From: Geomonas oryzae
GTDB lineage: Bacteria; Desulfobacterota; Desulfuromonadia; Geobacterales; Geobacteraceae
Direction of reading: 5' to 3'
Length of the DNA: 64,000 bases
NCBI RefSeq assembly: GCF_004117875.1
Contig: NZ_RAHW01000003.1
Coordinates: 1 to 64,000 of the forward strand
In this document: positions 51,105 through 59,794 of the stretch, piece by piece
How the letters are laid out: the number at the start of each line of letters is the position of its first letter
Position numbering within the stretch: the first letter of the stretch is position 1
The notes under the pieces: model-generated
Database searches by the model: none
Seen by the model: the letters and a program-made list of their open reading frames with translations, nothing else
Told to the model about the DNA's origin: nothing
Translations under genes and position numbers: made by a program

Positions 51105-51937
51105 GGCAGCCTCCCCTCTTCTCCGCGCCGGTAGTGGGCCAGGGCAACCTGCACCCCCCGCTCGATACCGGCGAGAGCGGGTTCGTCTTTCGGCGGCAGC
51201 ATCTCGATGCAGGCGACGCGTTCCGGCACGAAAGCCGCCACTTCATCGGCAGCCTTGGCATGATCCGTTTCGCCGTCGCCAAGAACGACGAGATGCGGCT
51301 CGCTCAGGTGGATGTGGCCGATCAAGGGAGCAAAGGCGCGACAAACCGCACCGACGTCCTCCCCGTTTATCGTGCACGCACCGGTGTCGAACAAAAGGCG
51401 GATGGCGGGATGGGCAACGTCCGCCACGACCTGGGCGGCCTCGGCCGTGGTGGTCATGAAGTTCGCCCCGTAGCAGGGCGGGTTCGGCTCCAGACAGACA
51501 AGGACGCCACGGCTGGCGGCGATATCCCCAAGGCGGGAGAAAAAGCGGTGCGCGATGTCCCTTGTTTCCGCATCGGTGCGGCAGGAGCGATCACGGTTTT
51601 TAGGGGAGCCGAAAGCGAGCCTTGTCGCACCGAGCCCCGACGCTATGCGACACACCTCACCCATGTGGGAGAGCATCGCATCCTGCTGCGCATCGGTTCC
51701 GAAGAGATTGAGTCCGGTGGTCCCGTACAGCAGGGCCTGCATCCCCGTTATCGTGATCCCTTTGTCACCCCACCAGTTCCTGACGCGCGAAAGGTCCGTG
51801 CCGCTTGCAGCGCAAAAATCGGGAAAGTACTTTCCTGGCGCGATGTCTATGGCATCGATTTCATGGCGCCTCAAAAGGGCTGCCACTTCGGTGTCCAGCG
51901 TGACATCCCAGGCAAGATTGGAGATGGCGACTCTCAT
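51101..51937 (-). CDS. TIM-barrel sugar phosphate isomerase/epimerase family protein
   Basis: This 278-residue protein is of the AP-endonuclease-2/xylose-isomerase-like TIM-barrel superfamily. Recognisable strands and metal-site strings are AISNLAWDVTLDTEVAALLR, VCLEPNPPCYGANFMTT, IRLLFDTGACTINGED and LIGHIHLSEPHLVVLGDG, with Glu, Asp and His in the expected metal positions. Such enzymes isomerise or epimerise sugars or cyclitols. It overlaps both neighbours by 4 bases and is flanked by an SDR and a GT2, so it most likely helps to make an unusual glycan residue or modification. The substrate is unknown. Confidence 0.8.
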   Translation of the reverse strand: MRVAISNLAWDVTLDTEVAALLRRHEIDAIDIAPGKYFPDFCAASGTDLSRVRNWWGDKGITITGMQALLYGTTGLNLFGTDAQQDAMLSHMGEVCRIASGLGATRLAFGSPKNRDRSCRTDAETRDIAHRFFSRLGDIAASRGVLVCLEPNPPCYGANFMTTTAEAAQVVADVAHPAIRLLFDTGACTINGEDVGAVCRAFAPLIGHIHLSEPHLVVLGDGETDHAKAADEVAAFVPERVACIEMLPPKDEPALAGIERGVQVALAHYRRGEEGRLP

Positions 51938-52722
51938 AGCTGGTGCGCCCCCTTGAGGGTCAGCGGTTCGGACTGGGCGTAGGCACGGATCGCCTGGACA
52001 GACTCGCGGCGGCTGTACTGGTATGGGCCGTTTCCGCCGAAAAGCGGGGCGTGCACAGAGCGGAAATCGTAACGAGCCGCCACACCGCCCAGAGTATTGA
52101 CGAAAGGCCTGCCGAACCCCTCTTCGGAGACCTGCGCAACGCTGACCGGTTCGGCGGTGAGGTGCACCAGCGTCAATCCCGCCTCCAGGGCGGTCCGGAT
52201 GTCGTACCAGAGGTTCACCATAGGATAGAACTGGAAGACGCCGCGGCCGTCGATGGCGTGCAGGTTGTTGTCGTTAAGAAAGTCGAAGACGACGTTCTTG
52301 CGCAGCCCCGGCCCCACCAGACCCGGCAGTCTGACGATCAGGTGATTCTCGAAACGACACTTCACGAAGTTCTCCAAGAGGAGCCGATGCCTGCCGTAAG
52401 GGTGCAGACCCGCTTCGTCGGGAATGCTGTTCTCGTCGACACCAGCAGGGTTCCCGAAGACGTCGACGGTGCTTATGAGGACGAAAGTGCCGCAGCAGAC
52501 CGTCTCGAGGTGCCCCATCAGTCGTTCGATATTTTTAAGGTCCGCCTCCGGTTCGCGATTAGCGATCCATTTCTGCGCGGGGACGCCGGCGCAGACCACG
52601 CAATCGTAAGAGGCATTCTCGATCCCGGCTATGTCAGTGGAGCGAAATACTGCTTCAAACTGCCGCTGCCTAAGCAACGTGGTTCCGACGTACCCGGTAT
52701 ATCCGATCAGTGCGCTGCTCAT
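51934..52722 (-). CDS. Short SDR-type NAD(P)-dependent epimerase/reductase
   Basis: A 262-residue Rossmann-fold protein. It starts SSALIGYTGYVGTTLLRQ (GxxGxxG-like), has CVVCAGVPAQKW, the STVDVFGNP strand in place of the usual SSxxVYG, and YGRHRLLLENFV as the YxxxK-like pair (Tyr, then Arg/His instead of Lys at +4). That variation leaves the catalytic class open. The protein ends with a substrate domain around FYPMVNLWYDIR. It is translationally coupled to both neighbours (4-base overlaps) and probably works on the same sugar as the TIM-barrel enzyme. Confidence 0.75.
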   Translation of the reverse strand: MSSALIGYTGYVGTTLLRQRQFEAVFRSTDIAGIENASYDCVVCAGVPAQKWIANREPEADLKNIERLMGHLETVCCGTFVLISTVDVFGNPAGVDENSIPDEAGLHPYGRHRLLLENFVKCRFENHLIVRLPGLVGPGLRKNVVFDFLNDNNLHAIDGRGVFQFYPMVNLWYDIRTALEAGLTLVHLTAEPVSVAQVSEEGFGRPFVNTLGGVAARYDFRSVHAPLFGGNGPYQYSRRESVQAIRAYAQSEPLTLKGAHQL

Positions 52723-53987
52723 GCCGAGTCCCCTCTATCAAACTTTCTGGTAATGAAGCCGATAATGCCGTCAAGGTATAACACCGACAGCAAGCTGAAA
52801 GAAAGCCCTACCGTCAAGGAAAAGATGTACCAGTCGTACATGGTGTGCCACATTATGTGCTGGTACGCACACACGTACCACGAGAGGTAGCCCGCGACAC
52901 CGTAACAGATGATCAACATCTCGGTCCCCGACCTCCGCTTCATCTGCGACAAGCCGGCCAGGAAAAGAAGGAACAGTACCTGCCGTTCCGAAAGCTTCCA
53001 CCACGCGGCGTTCAAGCTGAAAGCCACGGCCAGCCACCGCTGGCTGAGAGCAGAGAAAAATTCAGGGCCAAAGGGAGCAGGGACGTGGCTTGTCGTGGCA
53101 GTCCGGAGCTTTACGTGAACGAACGCCTGTCGAGCGGACTCTGTGAAAGAGAGCATCCATCCGCTGTCGACGTCTATCAGGATGACGTGCGCAACGAGGC
53201 AGAAAGCGAAAGATAGACAAACGGCAGCAAAGGCTACCGCGCCGCTTCGCAGCTTGCGGCGCCACCCGTCATCGGTAAAGAGGGCAGTGGAAAAGGCAGT
53301 CAGCAAGGTGAAGACGGTGGCGAACTCGTACCCTCTTGCGAAATAGGCTACGCCTGAAAAAAAGATCAGAAGCGGCGAGAGTCTTCTGCCAAGACAAGAA
53401 CGACAGGCGATGACCGCCGCGGGAAGCACCATGAGCGAAGACATAAAGTACAGGTTGTGCGAGTAGAAAAGAAAACCCGCGCTCCCCCCCAGTAAAAGCG
53501 GGACGACGAAGTGATGCTTCACGCTCCGCGCCTGACAGAAGAAATACAGAAAAACGGTGAGGCCGAGAGAGAATAACGCGGCATTCACCAGGCGCAGCAT
53601 GTCGAATAGGCGGTCCAATGCACCTTCCGTCTTTAGATGGAGCGACCTCGCAAGCAATGTAGCCGGAACGGTCTGCAAAGAGAGGTTCGAGGTGTACTTG
53701 TGATACCCCGTGCCTTGATAGGAGTAATCGTCGGGATAGCCGCTGGTCTTGATGGGGAGGAAACTCCCGTCACTATCGAGGATGTTGCGCTTTATCGTGT
53801 TGCGCACGATGTTCTCGGAATAGGAATCGACCCGGTCGGCATAGCGGCCATTGCCGTCGCCATAGGGGAAACGCAGGTCCTGAGGGTTGCCCGCAAAGAA
53901 AAGCAGCACCACCGCCGCATAGACGAGGATGCAACCCGCTCTCCGGGCCATGCCTTCACCCCGCTCCCCGGGCAGTGACAAAAACAT
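52719..53987 (-). CDS. Polytopic membrane protein of the glycan cassette, GT-C-like
   Basis: This 422-residue membrane protein has about ten helices. After helix 1 (GCILVYAAVVLLFFAG) comes a long external loop with YGDGNGRYADRVDSYSENIV and a Tyr-rich segment (YPDDYSYQGTGYHKYTSN). It matches no family I recognise. The ATG at 53987 overlaps the upstream stop by one base (TGATG); a much longer frame to 54215 lies inside the GtrB-like gene and is rejected. Context (a GtrB-like GT2 directly upstream) suggests it uses a polyprenyl-linked sugar. Confidence 0.6.
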   Translation of the reverse strand: MFLSLPGERGEGMARRAGCILVYAAVVLLFFAGNPQDLRFPYGDGNGRYADRVDSYSENIVRNTIKRNILDSDGSFLPIKTSGYPDDYSYQGTGYHKYTSNLSLQTVPATLLARSLHLKTEGALDRLFDMLRLVNAALFSLGLTVFLYFFCQARSVKHHFVVPLLLGGSAGFLFYSHNLYFMSSLMVLPAAVIACRSCLGRRLSPLLIFFSGVAYFARGYEFATVFTLLTAFSTALFTDDGWRRKLRSGAVAFAAVCLSFAFCLVAHVILIDVDSGWMLSFTESARQAFVHVKLRTATTSHVPAPFGPEFFSALSQRWLAVAFSLNAAWWKLSERQVLFLLFLAGLSQMKRRSGTEMLIICYGVAGYLSWYVCAYQHIMWHTMYDWYIFSLTVGLSFSLLSVLYLDGIIGFITRKFDRGDSA

Positions 53988-55000
53988 CAGCAGTTCCTGC
54001 CGGTCTGGACCAGGTTCGCGTCCGTGGTCGTGGCGCCGCTCAAAACGTTCAGCCGGTCCTTGTTCACCATCACGGCGCTGTTCTTCTCGAAGACCACGGA
54101 ATACTCGGCCTGTTCGCTGCGATCGAGCAGACGCCCGAGGTACTCTCCGAAAAAGGCCATCATCACGAACTGCATCATGAACAGCGCGGACATGAACAGG
54201 ATGGTCGTGGTCCATCCTTCAACAACATGCCCTTTCACCAGGTGAACGAGGAGGCTGTAGGTACCGAACAAGAAGGCGGAACAGCTGCCGAAAAAGCCGA
54301 GTCCGGACATCCAGCGCAACGGCCGCGAGGAGTTGAACACCATGAGCTGCAACAGTGCACGGGCGCCTACCCAAAGCGAGCGGGGCGCGCGGCGCCTTTC
54401 GGGCCGCAGGGCGTAGTTGTAAGCGATCTGCGGGTAGCCGGTCTTCTGGATCCTCATGGGAAGCTGCTGGTGGAAACGCCCGGTACAGGAGACGGAGTTG
54501 ACGGCCCGGCGACTCAGGCACCTGAGCCCGGTGGCGTCGCGCGGCAGGGAGTACTCGATCATGTGCAGCACGTGCTCGACGAGCGGTCTCAGCATCCGAT
54601 ACCAGATCGTTCTGGGCTGTTTGGCAACCCCTACCACCACGTCGTACCCTGACTTGCAAAGGGCCACGGTCTCGGAGATCGCCCGGACCGGGGTCGCCTC
54701 GGAGTCGAACATGACCGCGAAGTCTCCGATGGCGTTCTCAAGACCCGCGCCCCAGGCGACATCCGGGGAGACCCGGGACGATAGCTGGATATAACGCAGG
54801 CTCGGGATCTCTTCTAGGACCGCCTGGTCCTGCAGGGTAAACGGCTGCATGGTACCCTGTCCGACCGCCACCACCTCGTAATCGGAAAAATGACGGTCCA
54901 GTTCGCCCTGGATGTCCTGAAGCATCGGCGCGACGGCGGCAAGAGGCCGCTCTTCCACGACGACGACGGAGACAAAGGATTCGCTTTTCACGCTGGGCAC
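53987..55000 (-). CDS. GtrB-like GT2 with two membrane helices, degenerate catalytic motif
   Basis: A 337-residue protein of the GtrB/DPM layout: GT2 domain to about residue 220, then two hydrophobic helices (FFGSCSAFLFGTYSLLVHL and TTILFMSALFMMQFVMMAFF). The GT2 part is diverged: the expected first DD motif is replaced by VAVGQGT, and the DxD region reads VMFDSEATPVRAI rather than MDxDLQ. The membrane part and FFGEYLGRLLDR keep the family pattern. It may be an active but altered polyprenol-phosphate glycosyltransferase or a non-catalytic partner. It lies 8 bases after the FAD oxidoreductase gene. Confidence 0.75.
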   Translation of the reverse strand: MPSVKSESFVSVVVVEERPLAAVAPMLQDIQGELDRHFSDYEVVAVGQGTMQPFTLQDQAVLEEIPSLRYIQLSSRVSPDVAWGAGLENAIGDFAVMFDSEATPVRAISETVALCKSGYDVVVGVAKQPRTIWYRMLRPLVEHVLHMIEYSLPRDATGLRCLSRRAVNSVSCTGRFHQQLPMRIQKTGYPQIAYNYALRPERRRAPRSLWVGARALLQLMVFNSSRPLRWMSGLGFFGSCSAFLFGTYSLLVHLVKGHVVEGWTTTILFMSALFMMQFVMMAFFGEYLGRLLDRSEQAEYSVVFEKNSAVMVNKDRLNVLSGATTTDANLVQTGRNC

Positions 55001-55008
55001 CTCGGCAA

Positions 55009-56145
55009 TCAGGATAGAAGGTTATGTGCGTCGATCGATTCCAGCACGTCGTAGACGTTGTCGATCTTTCCCCCCATGACGCAATGGAAGCCTTTCAGTC
55101 CGTAATGCGGCAGGAAGAGGATCGGCCGGGAGTCGTCGGACTCGCTGCGCGGCAGCACCGTCTTGACCTCCCAGAGGGAATCACGGTACTCGCACTCGGA
55201 GAGAACCGGAAAGTAGCGCGCCGCGTCCTTTTGCATGTAGCGCCAGGCACTGTGGCGCAGGTCGCCGCGGAAACGGTCCTCGGCGTCGAAAAAGCCGGGG
55301 CGATCGCCGTCTCTCCACTCGTAGTGCGGGGTGTACCGGACATGGCTGAACGAATGCAGCCCCACAGGGGGAAACGGCATGACGGAAAAGAACGGACCGC
55401 ACATCACCGTTACCCCCACCCTTTTGAACGGGTCCGGGACATCAACCAGGCACATCTCGGTCATCTCGTGTTTGAGCGGAACGAGATCGAGCCCACAGCG
55501 CGCCGGGAGGAAATTGATGCGGGAATAGGTGCAGTTGAAAACGTGATCGGCATAGACCGTTTCGTGCTCCCCCGACGCCGCGTGCAGCAACTCGACCATC
55601 ACCCCATCCCCTTTCGGGGTGACCCGCTCCGCCGAGGTCTCCGTGGAACAGTGCACCTGCGCGGCTGCGATCCTGGCCGCCATCAGGTCCCGCAGCTTCA
55701 CCGCGTCGAAGGCGTATTCCTGGACCGAGAAACACTCCTCGATGAGAGCCGGATTGCAAAGCGCCCTTATGCCGTGGGGAGCCGGCGTGCAGGGAGCCCC
55801 GATGCGCTCGCAGAACTTGAGAAACTGTTTCGCGGAAACCTTGCCTAGCGGGGCCGCGATACAGTAATACTTCTCGAACCCCGAGTCGATGCACTCCCTG
55901 AACTCCTCCACGAAACGGGGAAAGGAGAGACGCGAGCGCAGCGCGGTCAGAACACTTCTCGGGTAGTGGTAGCCGTTGTGGACCCGGGCCTGGTTGGCGT
56001 AGGAGGCCCTGGACATCATGGCCGGATCCTTCTCCACAAGACGCACCGCGCACCCCTGACGCGCGAGCTGCTCGGCCAGGTACATCCCGAAGAATCCGCC
56101 GCCTATGACGAGGATCCGCTTTCTCGCGGGAACCGAATCCTTCAC
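55009..56145 (-). CDS. FAD-dependent oxidoreductase of the polysaccharide locus
   Basis: A 378-residue flavoprotein with an N-terminal dinucleotide-binding motif RILVIGGGFFGMYLAEQLA and a strand-ending acidic VRLVEKDP. The conserved ARVHNGYHYPRS segment follows, known to me from oxidoreductases in O-antigen clusters; the C-terminus has PHYGLKGFHCVMGGKIDNVY. The class is DAO/UGM-like, and the substrate may be a sugar or sugar nucleotide. The GTG at 56145 overlaps the stop of the upstream GT4 gene (GTGA); a longer frame to 56223 is rejected. It probably acts with the SDR and TIM-barrel enzymes downstream. Confidence 0.78.
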   Translation of the reverse strand: MKDSVPARKRILVIGGGFFGMYLAEQLARQGCAVRLVEKDPAMMSRASYANQARVHNGYHYPRSVLTALRSRLSFPRFVEEFRECIDSGFEKYYCIAAPLGKVSAKQFLKFCERIGAPCTPAPHGIRALCNPALIEECFSVQEYAFDAVKLRDLMAARIAAAQVHCSTETSAERVTPKGDGVMVELLHAASGEHETVYADHVFNCTYSRINFLPARCGLDLVPLKHEMTEMCLVDVPDPFKRVGVTVMCGPFFSVMPFPPVGLHSFSHVRYTPHYEWRDGDRPGFFDAEDRFRGDLRHSAWRYMQKDAARYFPVLSECEYRDSLWEVKTVLPRSESDDSRPILFLPHYGLKGFHCVMGGKIDNVYDVLESIDAHNLLS

Positions 56146-57338
56146 TCGCGCCCCCCTGCAACCTCGTGGTAGAGCGCCTCGTAGTCGAGGGCGATCTTTT
56201 CCCAGGTGAAGCGCTCGCGCCACGCGGCGTGCCCCGACTCAGCCATCCTGAGGCGCGCCTGTTTGTCGCGGTAAAGCATTTCCAGAAGAAGTGACGAGTC
56301 CGCGACCTTCGCCTTGCTGAACCCGGCACGGTTGATACGCGTCGGCAGCAGCGCCCCTCCCCCGGACCATGAAAGGATCTCGGCGGCGTTTCCGACATCG
56401 GTGGTGAGAAAGGGAGTCTTAGAGGCCATGCACTCGAAGAGGACGATGGGTGAGCACTCGATGTTGGACGGGAACAGGAAGAGATCGGCCTGCTGATAGG
56501 CGGCAACCGTTTCCGCCCGGTCGAGCGGCTTCACCATGAGCCGCTTACCCTTCTTGGCGAAGTGCTCCTTCAGACCTAAGAGACGTTCCCTCATGCGGCA
56601 CGCCCTGGCGCAGCCGATCCCCGCCTCGTTGCCGACCAGCAGGAAGGTGGCGTTTGCGATGCGAGCCCGGTCGAAGATCCTGATCGCCTCCGCGTGCCCC
56701 TTCACACCGGTGTGGGAACCTACATGCAGCACGAGGAAGTGGTCCTCAGGGATACCATGCCTTTTTCTGAAGGTGACTGAGTGATCCGGGGCAAATTCGT
56801 CCGCGCCGGCGCCGTTGGGGATGAGCATGATCTTCTCGACCCGCCGGCTGCGCGCGAATTCGATATCCCGGTAGTCGTCGGAGAGAAAGACGTTCATGTC
56901 GTATTTCTTCATGAACTCTCCCATCTGCGCGAAGTACCCCCGGTAACGCCTAAGGTGCAGCGCGGAAAACCCCGTCGGGACGAAGACCTTCGCCGGCCAA
57001 AGGCGGTCCAGCAGGGGAAGCGCGAGGTCGGTGGGCCAGACCTGCGCCGCGAAGTTGGTGATGACGTCGAAGTCGGCATTGAGCAGGAATTCACGGTAGC
57101 GCTGTGCGTCACCGGTGATCCCCCTTACCGCGTTGCCGGCGACGTTGAAAGACCTTATCTCGACGCCGTTCAGACTCCCGTCTTTTCTTTGCGCGACTTC
57201 GCTCGTTGCAACAGTCACCCGGTGTCCGAGCTTTACCAGCCGCTCGGAGATCTGCCGGACCACCTCCTGCATCCCTCCGACGGAAGGGTGATAGAACTCG
57301 ACCGTGTGCAGTATGTTCAGGCTCTTGGCTCCGGGCAC
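56142..57338 (-). CDS. Glycosyltransferase family 4
   Basis: This 398-residue GT-B retaining transferase begins LNILHTVEFYHPSVGGMQEV, the typical acceptor-domain start with HPxxGG. The donor domain has FLVLHVGSHTGVKGHAEAIR, LLVGNEAGI and the C-terminal FPSNIECSPIVLFECMASK with the conserved E-x7-E pair. The start is GTG at 57338, 1 base after the upstream stop. Donor and linkage are unknown. It is coupled at both ends to neighbours by overlap or near-overlap. Confidence 0.9.
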   Translation of the reverse strand: MPGAKSLNILHTVEFYHPSVGGMQEVVRQISERLVKLGHRVTVATSEVAQRKDGSLNGVEIRSFNVAGNAVRGITGDAQRYREFLLNADFDVITNFAAQVWPTDLALPLLDRLWPAKVFVPTGFSALHLRRYRGYFAQMGEFMKKYDMNVFLSDDYRDIEFARSRRVEKIMLIPNGAGADEFAPDHSVTFRKRHGIPEDHFLVLHVGSHTGVKGHAEAIRIFDRARIANATFLLVGNEAGIGCARACRMRERLLGLKEHFAKKGKRLMVKPLDRAETVAAYQQADLFLFPSNIECSPIVLFECMASKTPFLTTDVGNAAEILSWSGGGALLPTRINRAGFSKAKVADSSLLLEMLYRDKQARLRMAESGHAAWRERFTWEKIALDYEALYHEVAGGRE

Positions 57339-57339
57339 G

Positions 57340-58194
57340 TCAGGCTCTCCCCGCCCGCCCGAAGGAGAGCAGGCGCCGCACCTTGAAAAGCCAGTTGAGC
57401 ACCTTCAGGAATTTCTGATAGTTCGGGCAGTTGTACCTGGTGATGAGCTGCATTTCCTTCTCGTAAAGCAAATGCTCGATATTGTCACAGAAACACTGAC
57501 GGTGCTTGCGCACCATCTTTTGATAGATATCAGCCCTCTGCGTGGCGTCATGCGATGACTTGGAACGTCCCGTTATCCGGTAGAAAAAGAGCGGCTCCTG
57601 GAGCACGTGCACGGTCCACCCCTTCGAGGTCCCGGAAATCCAGAAGTCCCAGTCCTCGTAAAGGATGGTCGTGTCATAGCCACCGGCGTCCTCCCAGAAC
57701 GCCCTGCGGAACAGTGCGTTGCCGCAGCAGTTGTTGTCGGCGAGGAAATTTTCCACCCCTCCCCCCTCAGGAAGCCAGTAGCCGTGGTGGATGCCGAACT
57801 CCTGGATGCCGCAGGTCACCACCCCGACGCCGGCATCGTTTTCGAACACGGCCAGCGCCTTCTCAAGGAAGGAGGGCGCGAAATGATCGCCGGAATCCAG
57901 GGTCAGGATGTAAGGAGTCGCCGTCGCCGCGATCCCCTGGTTGCGCGCGTTGCCGGTCCCGCCGTTTTCGGCGAGGCGGATCACCTCGACGCGGCTCTTT
58001 TTCTCTAATTCGACAAGGACCTCGCGGGTCGCACGATCTGTGGAGGCATCATCCACGATCACGATGCGAAAATCCTGACAGGTCTGTTCGAAGGCGCTGC
58101 GCACCGTCTCCGGCAGGTAACCGCCGTCGTTGTAGCAGGGGATCACTATGGTGACCTTCTCAGTATGTTCCATCATATGTGTCCCCCCACTCAT
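57340..58194 (-). CDS. Glycosyltransferase family 2
   Basis: A 284-residue GT2 with VTIVIPCYNDGGYLPETVRS, IVDDASTDRATREVLVEL, GGTGNARNQGIAATATPYI and the metal motif LTLDSGDHFAPSFLEKAL. The C-terminal domain has YDTTILYEDWDFWISG, where ED-x-W is a common acceptor/catalytic-base motif. The ATG at 58194 overlaps the stop of the GT2 upstream (ATGA); a later Met pair at residues 7-8 is the alternative. It probably adds one sugar of the repeating unit on the cytoplasmic side. Confidence 0.87.
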   Translation of the reverse strand: MSGGTHMMEHTEKVTIVIPCYNDGGYLPETVRSAFEQTCQDFRIVIVDDASTDRATREVLVELEKKSRVEVIRLAENGGTGNARNQGIAATATPYILTLDSGDHFAPSFLEKALAVFENDAGVGVVTCGIQEFGIHHGYWLPEGGGVENFLADNNCCGNALFRRAFWEDAGGYDTTILYEDWDFWISGTSKGWTVHVLQEPLFFYRITGRSKSSHDATQRADIYQKMVRKHRQCFCDNIEHLLYEKEMQLITRYNCPNYQKFLKVLNWLFKVRRLLSFGRAGRA

Positions 58195-59162
58195 CGAAGC
58201 TTCCCAAAACTGTCGCGGATGGTGCGCAAAATCGCCATAGCGTCCACCACTGAATTGCATTGCCAATAGATCGCAGCCAAATGGTGCCCAAGCGCCGCCA
58301 TCCCCTGGCCACGCTCCGCGTAGGCGCGTGCGAAATGCCTGTGCAGGTCGGCGTAGAACCTGATTTCGTCGCGCCCCTTTTGTACGGAGCTTTTCCGGGG
58401 CCAGATGAAATGCCAGCTTTCACGCGGCGCCGGGCCCGCCGCACCGTACCTAAGCCACTCGCGCCTCCTGATGATCGCGGAGTTTTCCGACTGCAGTGCG
58501 GTTTTGCGCAGCGACTCCCCTTGCGGGTTGATCCGGTACTTAAGTAGCGGCACCGGCAGGTTGCGGAACTCCCCCTCCACGGCCAGTCGCGTCCAGAGGT
58601 CGTAGTCCTCGGCAGCGTGAAACTCCTCCCGGTACCCCCCGACCTTCAGCACCGCTTCCCTGCGGAACACCACCGTGGGGTGGCCAATAGCGCAGATGAC
58701 GGACAGTGCGAGCTTCAGCCCCACGTCATCGACCGGCTTTGGCTCATACCCTATCGGCACCCCGGCCGCGTCGATGATTTCCAGATCGGACCCCAAAAGG
58801 ACGAGGCCTGGACGCTCCCTGAACTCGGCCACCTGCCTTTCCAGCCGGTGCGGGCAGGCGACGTCGTCGGCATCCATCCTCGCCACCAGATCGGCACGGG
58901 CGAGCTCGAGCCCCTGGTTCAGGGTCGCGATCAGCCCCATGTTCCTTTCGCGCCGGACCAGGCGGATCCTCGCGTCCTCACAGGAAGCAACCAGTTCGGG
59001 GCTGCCGTCCGTCGAGCCGTCGTCGATGACGAGCAGTTCGAAGTCGGTGAAGCTCTGGGCGAGTATGCTATCCAACGCCTCGCGCAGATACCTGGCGCCG
59101 TTGTACACCGGCATCAGCACCGTGACCGCCGGCTTATGGGCCTTGCACTCTTCAATGCACAT
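58191..59162 (-). CDS. Glycosyltransferase family 2, paralog of the GT2 at 41991-43064
   Basis: This 323-residue GT2 has AVTVLMPVYNGARYLREAL, LVIDDGSTDGSPELVASC and RMDADDVACPHRLERQV. The downstream EEFHAAEDYDLWTRLAVEGE carries the ED-x-D/W acceptor motif. The first 110 residues are strikingly close to those of the GT2 at 41991-43064, so the two are likely duplicates within this locus. It overlaps the next GT2 by 4 bases and follows the nucleotidyltransferase-like gene in the transcript. Confidence 0.88.
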   Translation of the reverse strand: MCIEECKAHKPAVTVLMPVYNGARYLREALDSILAQSFTDFELLVIDDGSTDGSPELVASCEDARIRLVRRERNMGLIATLNQGLELARADLVARMDADDVACPHRLERQVAEFRERPGLVLLGSDLEIIDAAGVPIGYEPKPVDDVGLKLALSVICAIGHPTVVFRREAVLKVGGYREEFHAAEDYDLWTRLAVEGEFRNLPVPLLKYRINPQGESLRKTALQSENSAIIRRREWLRYGAAGPAPRESWHFIWPRKSSVQKGRDEIRFYADLHRHFARAYAERGQGMAALGHHLAAIYWQCNSVVDAMAILRTIRDSFGKLR

Positions 59163-59171
59163 GAGAAGCCG

Positions 59172-59792
59172 TCACCCCGGAAGGTACTTTTTGAGCCGCG
59201 CGGTGAACCTGCAGAAGGGACATTCGTGCGGGATAAAAAGCGGAGGGAGCTTGGTATAGTGATGGAGCTTTTGCAGCATCCTTTCCCGGGTCTGCGCATC
59301 CCCGCGCTCCATGATGAAATCCAGGTGCTTTATCTTGTCAGGGCGCACATCGTACCACTCCGCGAACTCGAGGTACCTGATGAGGAGGTCGTCGACCGGA
59401 GCGGGGACCTTGACCTCGACCTGCACCTCTCCCATCGGGAAAAAAGCGGAAGCGGCGTTTTCCAGAACGCTTTCGAAGAGCGCCGGCTTGACCATGAGCT
59501 TTTCATAGGCCGGCATCGCCTCGTACAGGTCGAAACGGAAATTAAGCGCCCCCTCAAGGAGCAGGTCGACGTGCACGTGCTGCCTTTTGTGCACGTTGCT
59601 CACCTTTATGCCGTACCCCTTTGCCGCGTACCTCTTCGCCCAGGAGACGACCTTGGCGGCGACGTCGTTTACCGAATAGCAGAAAAGGTCGATGTCCTCC
59701 CCCGCCTTGTACTGCGGGAAACTTGGGGACATCTTGACGACGCAGTACGGAAGCCCCGCTATGTCGCCGAAAAAGGTCAAAAGGTCGAGCAT
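59172..59792 (-). CDS. Nucleotidyltransferase-like hypothetical protein
   Basis: A 206-residue soluble protein. The strings QYKAGEDIDLFCY and QHVHVDLLLEG, with Asp residues spaced like a GxD-x-D...D catalytic triad, suggest a nucleotidyltransferase fold. The last 30 residues contain CPFCRF, a possible half zinc site. I do not recognise a named family. The ATG at 59792 has AAGGAG 5 bases ahead, better than the GTG at 59798. It directly follows the ParB-like gene, so the two may act together in preparing a glycan precursor. Confidence 0.6.
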   Translation of the reverse strand: MLDLLTFFGDIAGLPYCVVKMSPSFPQYKAGEDIDLFCYSVNDVAAKVVSWAKRYAAKGYGIKVSNVHKRQHVHVDLLLEGALNFRFDLYEAMPAYEKLMVKPALFESVLENAASAFFPMGEVQVEVKVPAPVDDLLIRYLEFAEWYDVRPDKIKHLDFIMERGDAQTRERMLQKLHHYTKLPPLFIPHECPFCRFTARLKKYLPG

Positions 59793-59794
59793 GT

